Shown piece by piece: positions 25,245 to 36,603 of a DNA stretch of 64,000 nucleotides. How positions within the stretch are numbered: the first letter of the stretch is position 1; every line of letters starts with the position of its first letter. The stretch is taken from the NCBI RefSeq assembly GCF_030463565.1, contig NC_134643.1, positions 78,799,721-78,863,720 on the forward strand, read 5' to 3'. The position numbers and the translations under genes were made by a program. The stretch comes from Pelecanus crispus (taxonomy: Eukaryota > Chordata > Aves > Pelecaniformes > Pelecanidae). Under the pieces are notes generated by a model. It was not told the DNA's origin, made no database searches, and saw only the letters and a list, made by a program, of their open reading frames with translations.

Positions 25245-25420
25245 CGGGGGTTTCCTAGCCTGTGTGGACGTGAAGTTCGAGCTGCCCTTGGGCCGCGGTC
25301 CCTGCGGCGGAGGCCTGAGGCGGGCCGGGGAAGCGGGCCAGGCCTGGCGCGGCCGCCCAGCCCTGCCTGCCCTGGGGACGGCGGGCCGCAGGCTGTCACC
25401 CCGGCGCGTTTCACCACCGC
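25245..25420. promoter_or_regulatory. Small intronic CpG-rich patch
   Basis: A short block with frequent CpG (GGGCCGCGG, GGCGGAGGCC, GCGCGGCCGCC) stands out from AT-rich intron 1. It is flanked on the left by a T21 run (25,170-25,190), a good + strand donor at 25,153/25,154 and a CTCF-like motif. It may be an alternative promoter or an insulator/enhancer core. No coding sequence is recognisable; the local reading frames are compositional. Confidence 0.45.
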
Positions 25421-25543
25421 TAAACTGGCATTGAGAAGAAATAACGCTCTCGAATGCCCTGCTGCTGCTGCAGAAGTAGGGTTAGGTTTCCCGGCGGGAT
25501 TTCCAGGTCACTGCGTTCGTCGTGAAGATCTCCGGGAGGTTTG

Positions 25544-25574
25544 TAAATGGCACCACACCTTAAATGGCACCACA
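25544..25574. repeat. Two-copy 17-bp tandem duplication
   Basis: TAAATGGCACCACA appears at 25,544-25,557 and 25,561-25,574. It is a simple local duplication at the edge of the GC-rich patch. Confidence 0.85.
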
Positions 25575-27539
25575 GGTTACGAGATTGTAATTCAGTTATC
25601 CTTGAGGAGTCTGTTGTTTTTTTAACACTGCTTAGTTCTCATTGACACAAATTGCAGGTACATAAAGCGTTTGCTTTGGGAAAAGGGGGCTTGTAAGTGC
25701 ATATTTCACTTCAATACATTGCAGTTTTATTTGTTTATTTTTTAAATGCAATGGGAAATGTTTCTCTCTATGACAAATCGTATTAATTTAGAAAGCCTAA
25801 TGATTCCATCAGTAGAAATGTGCATGATCGACCTTAAAATCTACAAGTGTATGGATGACATTTGATTATGCTGCCTTCACTTTAAAGTCCTCGTTCGTCA
25901 AGTGAGTGCAGACCAGTCTGCTAAGGGGAGGCTCGGTGGTTTTGGTTTGCCAGGACTTGCATTCTGTTTCAGAAAATGAAGAGGAGAGTGCATCCCTTTG
26001 GAAAAGCTTTCATCTGCAGAGTGATTTGCCTGGCTCATCCTTTCCCACAGAATAATGCCTTTTTAGGATTATTTCAGCATTCATTTCCTGATGGCAGAAC
26101 TGAAGATAGCAGACTAATTCCATTGATTGGCTTCTATCTGGAGTATCTGAAATGGGTATCTTAGTGAAAAACCTTTAGCATTTTCAGCCTATTTCTCATA
26201 GTAAGTGATTGCTTTACTGATTCCAGTATGTTCGCTCATTGCTGGTCAGTCTATAACAAGCTTTTTTGTGGGGGGTTGAAACAAAAATAGTAGTTTGTGA
26301 TAATGAAGCCAGTCACTAGTGGTTATAGGAATGTTACTATGACAATTGGGACCATTGCTGCAGAATATTCTGTAGCACTTTTTTTAGGTTTAAATAAAGG
26401 GTCTACTTCCCCGTGTAAAGGATGACCTGACAGTTTATGAAGAGCGCTGTAGTGCAGTATAGGGGAAGACCTGAACCCTTGATGAAGCTCTTGGAAGGGT
26501 TTCTGGTTAACAGTATCCAAGATTTGCACAAGAAGCAAGTGTGTCACTATGCGGTCTATCACAAACTCTCATGTGCTTCTTTAAGGTATTTTACTGCTGT
26601 TGTCATACTGGCTTTCCCTGCAAAAATATGGCTTTGATGTTTTATAGCTGCATGAAAATGCCTTTTTTTATACCACATTTCATTTCTTCATTGCCTCCCC
26701 AAATCCCAGCTTGTCAGACTCTCTGAACAAAACTAACGTGTTTTCTCTAGCTGCCTCTTTGCCACTGATCTTGGTACTGCCCAGAGTCCCACCAACCTCT
26801 TCTTTCTTTATGTCATCTCACTGTTGTTAGTGCAAAATCTGGCAAATGCCTCTCTTCAACTCTTGCTGGGGTATGCTATAGCCATGTTGTGCTTCTTGGC
26901 CTCTAGATTTATTGTAACCTAGTGAAGTTCATTGCTCAACAGATAACTCCTTCACAGTTTTGTCTCTTAATTTATAACTTCTTTTTTATTATCATAATCA
27001 TCATCAATATTTTATCTTGGTTTCTAGTTGTTATTTCAGTGACATCTGCTTGAGCCATGTTGTTTTCAAGCCTAGATTAATGTTTTGTGTTGCTGGAATA
27101 ATTTTCAAGAAGTCTCAGTGTTGTTTTTAGGCTTGAGACAAAGGGTAGATGATGGAGGGAACAGTGGGGCTGATGGAAGGAGATATGGCGAGAGACAGTG
27201 GACATGAGAGTGAACGGAAGGATGAACATAGAATAAAGCAGAATCTCTGAGATAAGAAGTGAGATTAAAATAAAACGTTGGCTTGAAATGGGGAAAAAAG
27301 AGAAATAGGATGCATGAATAGGCTGGAAGATTCATGTAAAAGAGGGAAATAATTATGCCAGCGAGACAAGAAGGCTGTGAGATGAAAATACCAGAAATTT
27401 CAGGCTGAAAAAGTACAAAAATCTTAATACAAAGATTTATTTGAGGATCTCATCAAAGGACTTAAATATCCATCTGGGTTCAAGCACCTGCCTAGTCCAG
27501 TAATTCCTCAGGAGAGATGTTGCAATCCACATAGTTTAT

Positions 27540-27609
27540 GGCCTGATGCAAAGTCTTCTGAAGACAGTGGAGCAGTGTCCACTGTACACGGTGGGCTTTG
27601 GGTCAGAGC
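27540..27609. repeat. Imperfect palindrome, ancient hairpin repeat
   Basis: The left arm begins GGCCTGATGCAAAGTC. The right arm ends GGGCTTTGGGTCAGAGC, which is its partial reverse complement (about 20 of 31 arm positions pair). This resembles the high-copy sauropsid palindrome that starts and ends with GGCCTGATCCAAAGCCC and its complement. It looks like a non-autonomous, MITE-like relic, by recall. Confidence 0.55.
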
Positions 27610-29663
27610 TCTCTGAACATTTGAACACGTGCTGGAGAGAGCAGCAGAAAAATAATGTATGGAGAACATTCCTGCCATCAGTAAGAAGATGGCTTAGCTG
27701 ATTTAATAGCTTTTTCTCAGTCTGTGATTCTAACAGCCAGGTTTGTGATATTTATTTTAGTATTCATGTTCTTGCAGTCCTTTTTACATTTCTCTGTTTT
27801 TCCCTGGCAGACATCCCGCAGCTCCATAAGTCTGGGGGAAGAGGATGGTTAGCATGTTGTTGCTGTGGGGATTTGAGTCTTAATGCTTTGTGTTGGTAAT
27901 GCTGGGCATATAATTTTAAAACTTGCATGCTATAGAAGCAGATAATTATTTCCCTGCTGCATTTTATACTCCGGTTTGGGAAAGGAAGAAATTTCAGAAT
28001 ATTAAAAGAAAGAAAAAGTTACGATTTGGGGGACGATTGGAAATGGAAACAGAAAGAGGGGAGTAATGGGTGTCAGTCTGGTTATCAGTCAAGCTGGAAA
28101 GAGACAGCTTGTTCTGTCGAACACCAAGAATGTTAGTAGTCAGCCAACCACTTATGCAGGAAGAAAACCCTAGACTGAAAGGTAAGGTTCAAAGACATCT
28201 GTGTATGTTTCTGAAATGAGCTTGAATTAAGCTTGCTATTGAATTATGCTTACTGATTATGTGTGTTACATATCTGATTTTTGTTTAGCACAGGCTATTC
28301 ATATGATTGCTGGTTATTTTTATTGCAGGATGTGGCTCGCTCTTTTCTTCTCCAGTCTTGGATGCTTTTTATGTATCCAGGGTTGACATTGGGTGACTGT
28401 TATTTGGCAGAAGGCTTAGCAGTGCGGTGGCTTATCTTTTGTTTTTTTCCTTTTTTTTTTTTTTTCTTAAGTGAAATATGTTGTCTTCCCATTTTCTGCA
28501 TGTTTATATGGTGAACTTCTCGCTGAATGTCTGTGGCTAGCATCCTCTCAAGCGGGCCTAATGGTGTGATTCACACACTCTCCCATGTGCAAGGATTGAC
28601 TCCCTGCTTAAAACAACTCTTCAGCACTAAAGGGTGTATCAGCGGTGTGCCGGCTGTGGTTTGTTTCTGTTGGCAAACAAATTTGTTCTTTTGAGTTAGT
28701 TTGCATTGGTAAGTGATATTTTCCACTTATCCAGAAAAAGGAAGCAGATCTTAAGAGTGGATATTGGGGTACGTGCATACATCTGCTGTTTCTGCAACAG
28801 ATTTGATGTATAACTTAGGAGAAGTCATAAAAGACAGGACCCGAACAGGAGGCTGACAGAAGGCATTTTCTTAGCTGCTGTGAGCTCCTGAGAACTTATT
28901 AAGGCCAAAGGGGGATTCTAGGTCCCTAAGGCAGTGCCTTAACTCCTTTGTAACTGCAGTTCAGTTGTGTGTAAAGTGGGCATAATCCCTGAATTATAAA
29001 ACAAAGGCTGTGTTTTTCAGGTAGTTTGAAATCCTTATGTAGAGCTGTGGAATCATAAATTATTAATCTTACTGGAGAGTATTTCTAGAGGTCACCAGTT
29101 CTAATAGTTTCTTTCAAACAGACGTAGGTTCACTTAGAACAGTTTGCCCCCTATAAAATATCTGACCTTGCCTATTCAAACTTCTTTACAAATGCATCAT
29201 TTAATACAGGAAGCTCCTCGGGGAGGGTTCTTCACATCTGCCATCATAATTTCTTATTTCCTAAATGCAGCAATTTGTACTTGATTATTCTTACAAGGAT
29301 CATGCCTCCCTTCCCTCCCCCTGCTCTGGCACATTCCTTTGTGCTGCTGCTTGTTCCGTAGCCTGAACGCAGCATCTGAGAGTGTTTAAAATCCAAAATT
29401 TTCTTTGTTGTTATTCTACCATTCCTTACCACTCGATTCTAGGGGAGGGCATGAAGGAATCTGCTCTTCTATTCTCAGGCTGTTTTCCTGCGGGTTGTTA
29501 GTGACAGCAAGTTGTCATCATTTTACAGCCATTCAGCAAGTAACAAAACTGAGCTGAATCTCTCATTTCAGTTTCCTAAGGACAAGATTTCCCAAAACAA
29601 AAATACACAGCCACTTCTTGGAGCACTTAACATCTGTAGTAGTTAAGCAAAGGACTGAAGCCC

Positions 29664-29747
29664 AGATTTTTAAAGATGCTTAGGTGCTTGACTGCCACTA
29701 GAACTGAATTGGACTGAAGTACCTGTAAATAGCTTTAAAAATTTGAG
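29664..29747. repeat. Imperfect palindrome, ancient hairpin repeat
   Basis: The left arm AGATTTTTAAAGATGCTTAG pairs imperfectly with the right arm TAAATAGCTTTAAAAATTTG over about 34 bases around a short loop. The sequence resembles a known high-copy sauropsid palindromic repeat with AGATTTTTAAAGGTATTTAG ends. It carries no coding capacity. Confidence 0.6.
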
Positions 29748-31030
29748 TGACTATGAAGACCTCCCTCATCCATCACTCTTGGCAGTGGTCCCTTCAGAAT
29801 GGAAGTAAGGCCTGTCAGCAAGGTCACATAAAATACTTGCAGTCCTGCTTTCCAGAAACTGCACGTATTAAGTGAATTGCTGCATTCTAGCATGGCTTTT
29901 CATGAAATATATCTTCTGAAGCAGATTACTTATATTCCCTAGAAGAAAAGAACCCTTGCTTGCATGAAAGTAAATATTTCAGACAGACAACTTTTAAAAA
30001 GGATGCAGAGTTATACTGTAAAAATACCCACCTTTAGAGCTCATAATCCATTTTTTATTAAAACTGGGAAATAAAAGTAAAATTCACATTTAAATTACTT
30101 TCTGCTGTTTCTAGGGGATACTCTTTGCATTCCAGTTGGTTTCACTTTGCTGTTCCTCTACCCATTTTCAGTGCTGCTGTTCTAGACTTGCGTAACCTTC
30201 AGGGAAAAGTTTATTCCCAAACATAAAACCTGGATGGATTTTACTTTTTTTAATATTTAATAACATTTAACTGTGTATTAGCCTTTGAATCACTTTCTTT
30301 TCCAGTGGATACAGAATGTTGGGTAGTGCTGACTGAGAAGAGAATGTGTTTGAAGGGTGGAGCCCTTCGTATCTGTGTCAGGAGTTCCTTCAGTGATACT
30401 ATAAAACCAGGAGCAAGTGCACAGAACGCCGTTTGCTCTGTTCCTTTGGATTTAAAGAACAACCACTTGCAGTGCTTCCCTGTAATAAATGGTGCAGACT
30501 TTCTGAAGAATTGGGTGAACTGATTCTTGTTTCATTAACTCACATTTTAGTTGTGCACAGCTGCGTATTCAGTTTCAGGTTTGGTGGGGATTTTGGAAGC
30601 AGGATGGGTATTAAACGTTCAGCAGTGCAATAAAAAAAGAAAGTAAATGATTGTGTTGAAGAAACATTATTATTTGATGCGCCATTCTGAAGAATGACTG
30701 CCTTGTCTTTTAGATTTGTATTAAATGTTTGAAATACTCGAGCAAGTTGCCCCTGCTTTCTTTAGCAAGTTTACTTCCACTCCCTGCTTCCCACCCCCAA
30801 CCAAAGTACGTTCATCAAATTGCTGACTTGGAGAGGTTTGTGATGAGTTCTTTGAGCTGTGTCTTCATCCCTCCGTATCCCCCCCTTCATCTCATATTAA
30901 ATAAAGCAAATTCCAAACAGATTAACTGTCAAACAGTTACGCTCCATCTCTGCAATCTGCTTTTAGGTTTTTCGAAGGGGAGTGTGCTGATTAGGTAAGG
31001 AGATGTCATGGTCTTCTTCCGTCGATGTAG

Positions 31031-31232
31031 GAAGATAGCAGATATGATCGCCTGAAAAAGCTGAACTACACAGCGCAAGCATGGCTTTCGCCCAGTCGCA
31101 CATTATGGCAGCTAGAAGGCATCAGCACAGTAGACTCATAATTGAAGTGGATGAGTACAGCTCCAACCCCACACAGGCTTTCACGTTCTACAACATTAAC
31201 CAGGGACGTTTTCAGCCCCCACATGTGCAAAT
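31031..31232 (+). other. MPPED1 first coding exon including 5' UTR part
   Basis: The exon is inferred to start after an AG acceptor at 31,029-31,030, which is preceded by a short pyrimidine tract (GGTCTTCTTCCGTCGATGTAG). It carries 50 bases of 5' UTR before the ATG at 31,081 and ends at a consensus donor, AT|GTAAGTAT, after 31,232. The acceptor is the least certain boundary, because no coding frame crosses it. Confidence 0.7.
31081..31232 (+). CDS. MPPED1: MPPED1 coding exon 1 (N-terminus)
   Basis: Encodes residues 1-50 plus two bases of codon 51 of metallophosphoesterase domain-containing protein 1, a predicted metal-dependent phosphodiesterase of the calcineurin-like superfamily, known mainly from brain. 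The segment includes IIEVDEYSSNPTQAF and YNINQGRFQPPHVQ, which separate the MPPED1/2 family from other phosphoesterases; the F-rather-than-H spelling around FYNINQGRF matches MPPED1 better than MPPED2. The start at 31,081 is chosen because it is the first in-frame ATG after stops at 31,036 (TAG) and 31,045 (TGA), with A at -3 and G at +4. A second Met at residue 9 (31,105) is possible. Human MPPED1 has, from memory, a further roughly 24-residue N-terminal extension; these stops exclude it here. The donor is phase 2. Confidence 0.93.
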
Positions 31233-34200
31233 GTAAGTATTATAGTTTTGTTATTGCTCTAGCACAGCCTTCTGAATTGTTATTGCCTTGTCGATGTGGT
31301 ATTTGATGGACCAGTCAAAAAGAATTCAAAGAACACTGTTTTGCTGCCTTTCTAATAATAATTACTATAATGATACAAAATCAGTCCATTTGGAAAGTAT
31401 AAGTACTTTGTTAAAGGATGGGAGAAAGATCACTCCACTAGCATAACTTTAATACATACTACTTACGTATTAAAAAGAGAAATAAACAACAAGCAGTGGT
31501 AATAAAATAAGAGGTGCTACAAGGATGATACTTTCTGCAATCTTAATAATGTTTGTTTGCATTGTGCACTTGTTTATTGATGTAAATAGTTGTTGAAAAT
31601 ACCGAGCTTGTATCTGTACAACACATACTGTTTGGTGAGTTATATTACAGCTACATGCAAGGGAAAAATCACATCAATAAATAAAATAGTGTGGGCACCC
31701 ATCCGACAACTTACTTTCATACCGATGTGCTGAAGATGCCAAGTGCTTAAAGAGTAATTAAAATAATGTGTTTGTTTCTGACTTCTTATATAATGACAAC
31801 ATCAGTAAAATTAACTGCTCTAAATGATTTACTTGTAAAGTGGAGAATTATAATTACAAAATGAAACCTGCCATAAAGTTTAAAGCCAGGAGGAAGAGCA
31901 AAACAGTAAAGCTATTACAAATAAATTAAGTATAAAATTCTACTGTAAAATATTTTTATAGGGAATAAAAATGTCTGCACCATTTTATTGTGTTTATTAA
32001 AGAGAGAAGCAGCCTTATCTTTAGATCAGAAGGCTGGTTTTCTTTTTTTTTAAAGGGAACTTTTGTTCCTTTAGGAAGACTGAATAAATAGTCACTTCAT
32101 TCATGTTCTTGGTATTTAATATGATTTGGTAATTTACAAACATAGGTCATGATTTCTGCAGTTAAAAAACTCAGCAGTTATGACTGGTTGAATGTTATGT
32201 ATATATTTAGTCAATGCTTACATACATTCTTTGCCATAAATTAGATATTATATTAAAAGAAAATCTGGAGACTAACAGATACACCAGGGTGGTGAGCAAA
32301 CACTCAGTTTTGGGGGGCAGTGTATTAGCTTATGGTCTGTGTTGGGGGTTTTTAGGTACTATTGAAATGGAAACAGTAAAATGAGTTGAGTGTTAGCACT
32401 GGGAAACAGCCTTTGTTTATAGAGCTGGCAAATGGTATCAAAAGTACAAGCAAACAACTGTGGGTTCAAAAATACTTTTACAAATGAAAATGCCAAATGG
32501 AGGTTGCTTTATTTGTTGAGGCTTAGCCATTCTTTGTGAATATTCAGAGAGTTCCTGGGCACTCATGAATTTGTTCACTGGTCTTAAAAGCTGAATGTTT
32601 TTTTACTGGGCTGAAAATAAGTTATTTATTAGTTTCCACTTGGTACTCAACAATATGCTGTTTAAACTTCTAACCAGTAACAAATCATATTACTGGAGGG
32701 CTTAGACAATCAACTGCATGATAGAAGTTCAGCACCTAAGCAAGTAGTTGAAAATAAGCTATCCTTAGAAAATGGTTCCTCAGAAGAGTTTAGCAATCTC
32801 TTATGAATGATTAATACTATTGAAGAAGCTTGTGCAAATAGAAAAACAGGCTAAATCAATTGAAACATTTACCACAATCTGACCTACTCTTTCTCTTGGT
32901 ACAGAAATTGTAAATAATGTTTCTGAATACCAGCAGGATTGCTTTTACCTCCTACCAATGAATAGAATGGTAACAAAGAAGGGAAACATAGACATAAAAA
33001 GTGTAACAAAAGCACCTTTTATTCACATGATTGTTATGGGTGAAATCTTAGCCCTGCTTTAGTCCATGCAAGTTTTGTCATTAACTTCAGGGAGGTGAGG
33101 GCTTTGCCTTGCCTTTGTGTATAGTTCAAAATACCTAAATTAGCGATGTTGCAGGCAATCATAAACAAGTTTCACATAGACCTGTTAACATTGGAACTCG
33201 TAGTAAACTAACCACGGGGGTTTTTTTGTGCTCCTTTTCTTCTGAATTCAATCTTACAGCTCTTCCTTGGTCCTCCGTGCAGTTTTACATTTCTTGTTTC
33301 GCTTTTTAGCACCCATAACACGCTGACAGCCCTTTCCTAGCCCCCTCTTAGTCTGGCATCCCTGTGCCTGTGAGATGACTGAGTTGCCACTGACAAGAAG
33401 GGTGGTAAATTCTGACAGTGTTTTCAAGTCCATCAGTAGTTTCTGGGAAGTTCCTGTCTTGCTCCTTTGTGAAACCACTGAAATCTAGTGTATAAACTAA
33501 CCTCTGGCAGGGCTGTACTCTGAGATTTTTTTAACTTTGCTTTTCAGTTTCTCTGCAAGTTTTCATACTGGTTTAAAGAAAACCAAAAGCATTTGCACAA
33601 AAATAATCAGCAGATCTTTATTCCTCTGCTCACGCTGCAAGCAGTGCATTGGGTGTTGGTGTGACAGCTGCTGTGGGAATGCGTTACACAAGAATATGGG
33701 GATGGAGCCTTCAGAAATTATTTCCAGTAATACAACTTAGATGCATTTGTGAAACTTGACATATGTTTTTACCTATATCCGGCCTCAGTGTGTGCATATT
33801 GCTTCAGCATGAAAATCTGCATCTCGTTTGTTTGTTTTTTTGTATCGATGCCTTTTTCCCATGAAAATTCTCTGGCCCATTGGACAGGATTTAAAAGTTA
33901 CACATATCTTAGCAACCAGGAAAATGCTGTCCACATCTTCCCCATCCAAACTATAAGAAAAAGCATGTGTATTATGTGCTGCATGGGTTGTCATGGTAAG
34001 TCTGGGTTTTTTTCCATTCAGCTTCAGAGGACCAACATGTGAAATGCATGCTACTCCCCAACACCCAGCTTACTGCTGTGCTGAGCTTCAAAAGATTTCT
34101 GAAGGAGAAGCAGCACGTGCTTTGAAGGCTACTCTACCATGAAAAGTCAAAAAGTGGTGTTTTAGACCAGGCCATATCCTTATGTTGTGCCAGGGTAGTA

Positions 34201-36421
34201 TGCATAATTTAAACCCGGTTTACTAATACGACCTGTAACTCGGGGAAGTGCTGGGCCGGGAGAGCAACAATCAGAGATTTGTTTACTGAACCCATGTTTA
34301 ATCTTTTTAGCTTAAATGGCTGCAACTATAGCCAGGGTCAGCTCCGCCTCATTTTTATCCAGCCATCCCAGTTCATTTTGAGGAGGAACTCCATGAACTG
34401 AATGCATTACCCTTCACACAGCTCGCACCTTATGACAGGCCTCACTCACAAGTCTAAACCCCACCATTCACCATCCATATTCCTTTGCATCCATGCTACC
34501 TCCACTCACCACCAATGGAGCTCGCTCCATGGCAGCTCTCTTCCCTCCAAAACAGAGGCATTTTTAACATGCGACGGCAGTCATGCAGCTGCACTGTTTG
34601 AGGTTGTGACCTCCTATGCCTAACTCCCCCTGCATCTAGCTCTCTTTTTTTCATCTGCCCCACTACATGTGCCTGTGGTCCTCTCACACACATACACTCC
34701 CTCAGCCCTACACGAAGCGTTTGCAGCTGCTCTCTCTCAGGGTCCAAACGTTCGTCTCTTTGTCAGTCAAGTTTTACAATTTCCAGTACGTGCTTGCTTA
34801 CATACCCCACTAGCATGTACGTACTGCTGGGTATTCATTAGGTATGATTTGATCGCAGCTGGTTTTACTCCTTGCCTCATGTTTGGTTACTTGCTGCTCA
34901 AGAAATGGAACTTCAGAAAGATGACTACAAGGTTCTTGTACTAAAAGGCTGTTTCTCCAGTACTCCTGTAAAACACCCAACATTTCTTCTTCCTAAAAAG
35001 GTATAGGAAAGACGGGTACAAACCAATTTGTTCATACTCTAGTTTTATAGTTATATTTTAGAAAATGCTAAGAACTTTTCCTATATTTAACAAGATTTGA
35101 ATGTTTTAGATTTATTCCTCTCTCTCACTGATCTTGTGAAGTTGTCAAAAACACCTCAGTTTACCCGCCTGTAAATTTAATAGAATTCTTCTTTGACTTA
35201 GAGAAAAGATTGCACGATTAAAGATTATTACCATATGTCTTTCAAACAATAAAATGACTTCTGAAAATTTACCCAGTAAACAGGGGTAGTATTATAAATA
35301 GCACAGATCTCTCAACTTTTTTTCTGAGTTTATTTATGTAAAAGTAAGCTACTGAATTGAAGCACAACCAGCAAAGGATAGGAATAAGTATTACATACTG
35401 CAACAGTAAAGAAAACCAGTTTTATTTGTTCTCTCAAAATAAATGTTGTAAAAGTAAAATAATTCGTAATGATTCTGTATATCTCTCTGGTTTCTAGTGA
35501 TGTAAATATAACTCTTGCATCTCTAGCTTTTTGATTTTATTCCACCAGAATTCCCTAACTGGAATAGCAGATAACAGTATAGCTGCATTATAGATACATT
35601 TGCTTCTATATATTCTAACAAAATATGGATTGAAGGTAAAAAGATAGAGTTGAAAATAAGTATTCCTCACATAGCAGAGAGGTGTTCTCTGCTTTCCTCT
35701 TCTAAATCATAAGTAAGTCTCATCAAACTGGGTCAGATCTTTTCGTTTCCTCAGTTTTGAATATCAAGATTGGGCTCTGAACAATGCAGCCTCACCCCTC
35801 ACAGCATCTGATTTCATTTAGTATAATTAAGCCCAGAAAGTTGCCACATTTGTCCTGACAATAGTCAGGCTTCAACGTACATTTACAGCAGTTGTCAGGA
35901 GAGTTCTTATCTTGCTTTGCATTAGCACACTGAAACATATCTCCAAAATGTGTTAATTAAATTTGCTGGAATTACAGAACTTACAGAAAAAAAGTTATAA
36001 TTAGAAAAAATGCATTTAAATGTATTTATATATCTAAAATAAATCTTTTCCCTGTGTATCGTGTAATCATACTTAAACAATGAAATGGGATAGTACTGTT
36101 CCTTTGAAACTGGCAATGTCTTTGATTTATTTGTGAGTATTTGTTTCAGAGTTACTGCCATAGTTCAATCTCTTTTCCGTAATCTCTTTAAATTAATCCA
36201 TCTACCCAACAAATACTGAAAATGTTGTGATGTGAACATCAAGAATTTTTACACCTCCCGTTAGTGTTAGGTTTGTTTTAATAAGTCCCTTCCATCAGAC
36301 AGATCTAGAAGTCTGTGTAATCTTTTGTAAAGGTAAAATAAAAAATAGTATTAGAATTGCAAAGCAGACACTAAGAAGCACATAAGTACTTTATAACCTT
36401 GTTATGATGCATTTCCTGCAG
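31233..36421 (+). other. MPPED1 intron between coding exons 1 and 2
   Basis: This phase-2 intron of about 5.2 kb starts GTAAGTAT and ends TTTCCTGCAG. It is AT-rich. The only repeat-like item I see is a degraded palindromic element near 33,038-33,112. Open stretches around 33.2-34.9 kb have no recognisable domain, and I see nothing else in the rest. Confidence 0.85.
33038..33112. repeat. Degraded palindromic ancient repeat
   Basis: GGGTGAAATCTTAGCCCTGC, then AAGTTTTGTCATTAACTTCA, resembles the high-copy sauropsid palindrome that reads GGTGAAATCCTGGCCCCATT then GTTTTGCCATTGACTTCAAT. The arms still pair partially. Family assignment is from recall. Confidence 0.5.
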
Positions 36422-36603
36422 GGTTGATCCGGTGCCCCATGATGCTCCCAAACCTCCAGGATATACACGATTTGTCTGTATTTCTGATACTCACTCAAGA
36501 ACTGATCCCATCCAAATGCCATATGGAGATGTGTTAATACATGCTGGTGATTTTACTGAGCTGGGACTTCCTAGTGAAGTAAAAAAATTCAACGAGTGGC
36601 TAG
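36422..36603 (+). CDS. MPPED1: MPPED1 coding exon 2 (phosphoesterase motifs I-II)
   Basis: Encodes the end of codon 51 (Met), residues 52-111, and one base of codon 112. It contains the first two metallophosphoesterase blocks: SDTH (Asp73, His75) and GD..E within HAGDFTELG (Gly93, Asp94, Glu97). These coordinate the two metal ions in this superfamily. VDPVPHDAPKPPGYTRFVC and PIQMPYGDVLIHAGD agree with MPPED1; MPPED2 differs at several of these positions, from memory. The splice acceptor is TTTCCTGCAG and the donor is CTAG|GTAGGTA after 36,603. Exon length 182 keeps the frame from exon 1 to exon 3. No motif residue is missing. Confidence 0.96.

Larger units (their letters stand above)
17211..31030 (+). 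other. MPPED1 intron 1 (inferred)
   Basis: This is AT-rich DNA between the CpG island and the first coding exon, inferred to be the first intron. It has no coding exon that I can recognise. It contains a CR1 tail (20,124-20,185), an ancient repeat 3' end (about 20,870-20,990), palindromic repeat relics (22,822-22,890, 27,540-27,609 and 29,664-29,747) and a GC-rich patch with a CTCF-like motif near 25.1-25.4 kb. The remaining stretches (17.2-20.1, 21.0-22.8, 22.9-25.1, 25.6-27.5, 27.6-29.6 and 29.8-31.0 kb) show nothing I can name. The exact 5' boundary depends on which donor is used. Confidence 0.6.

Noticed and set aside
27105..27335. Minus-strand open frame with a hydrophobic, Pro/Ser-rich translation.
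   Set aside because: No splice context, no domain, and a low-complexity purine-rich source on the + strand.
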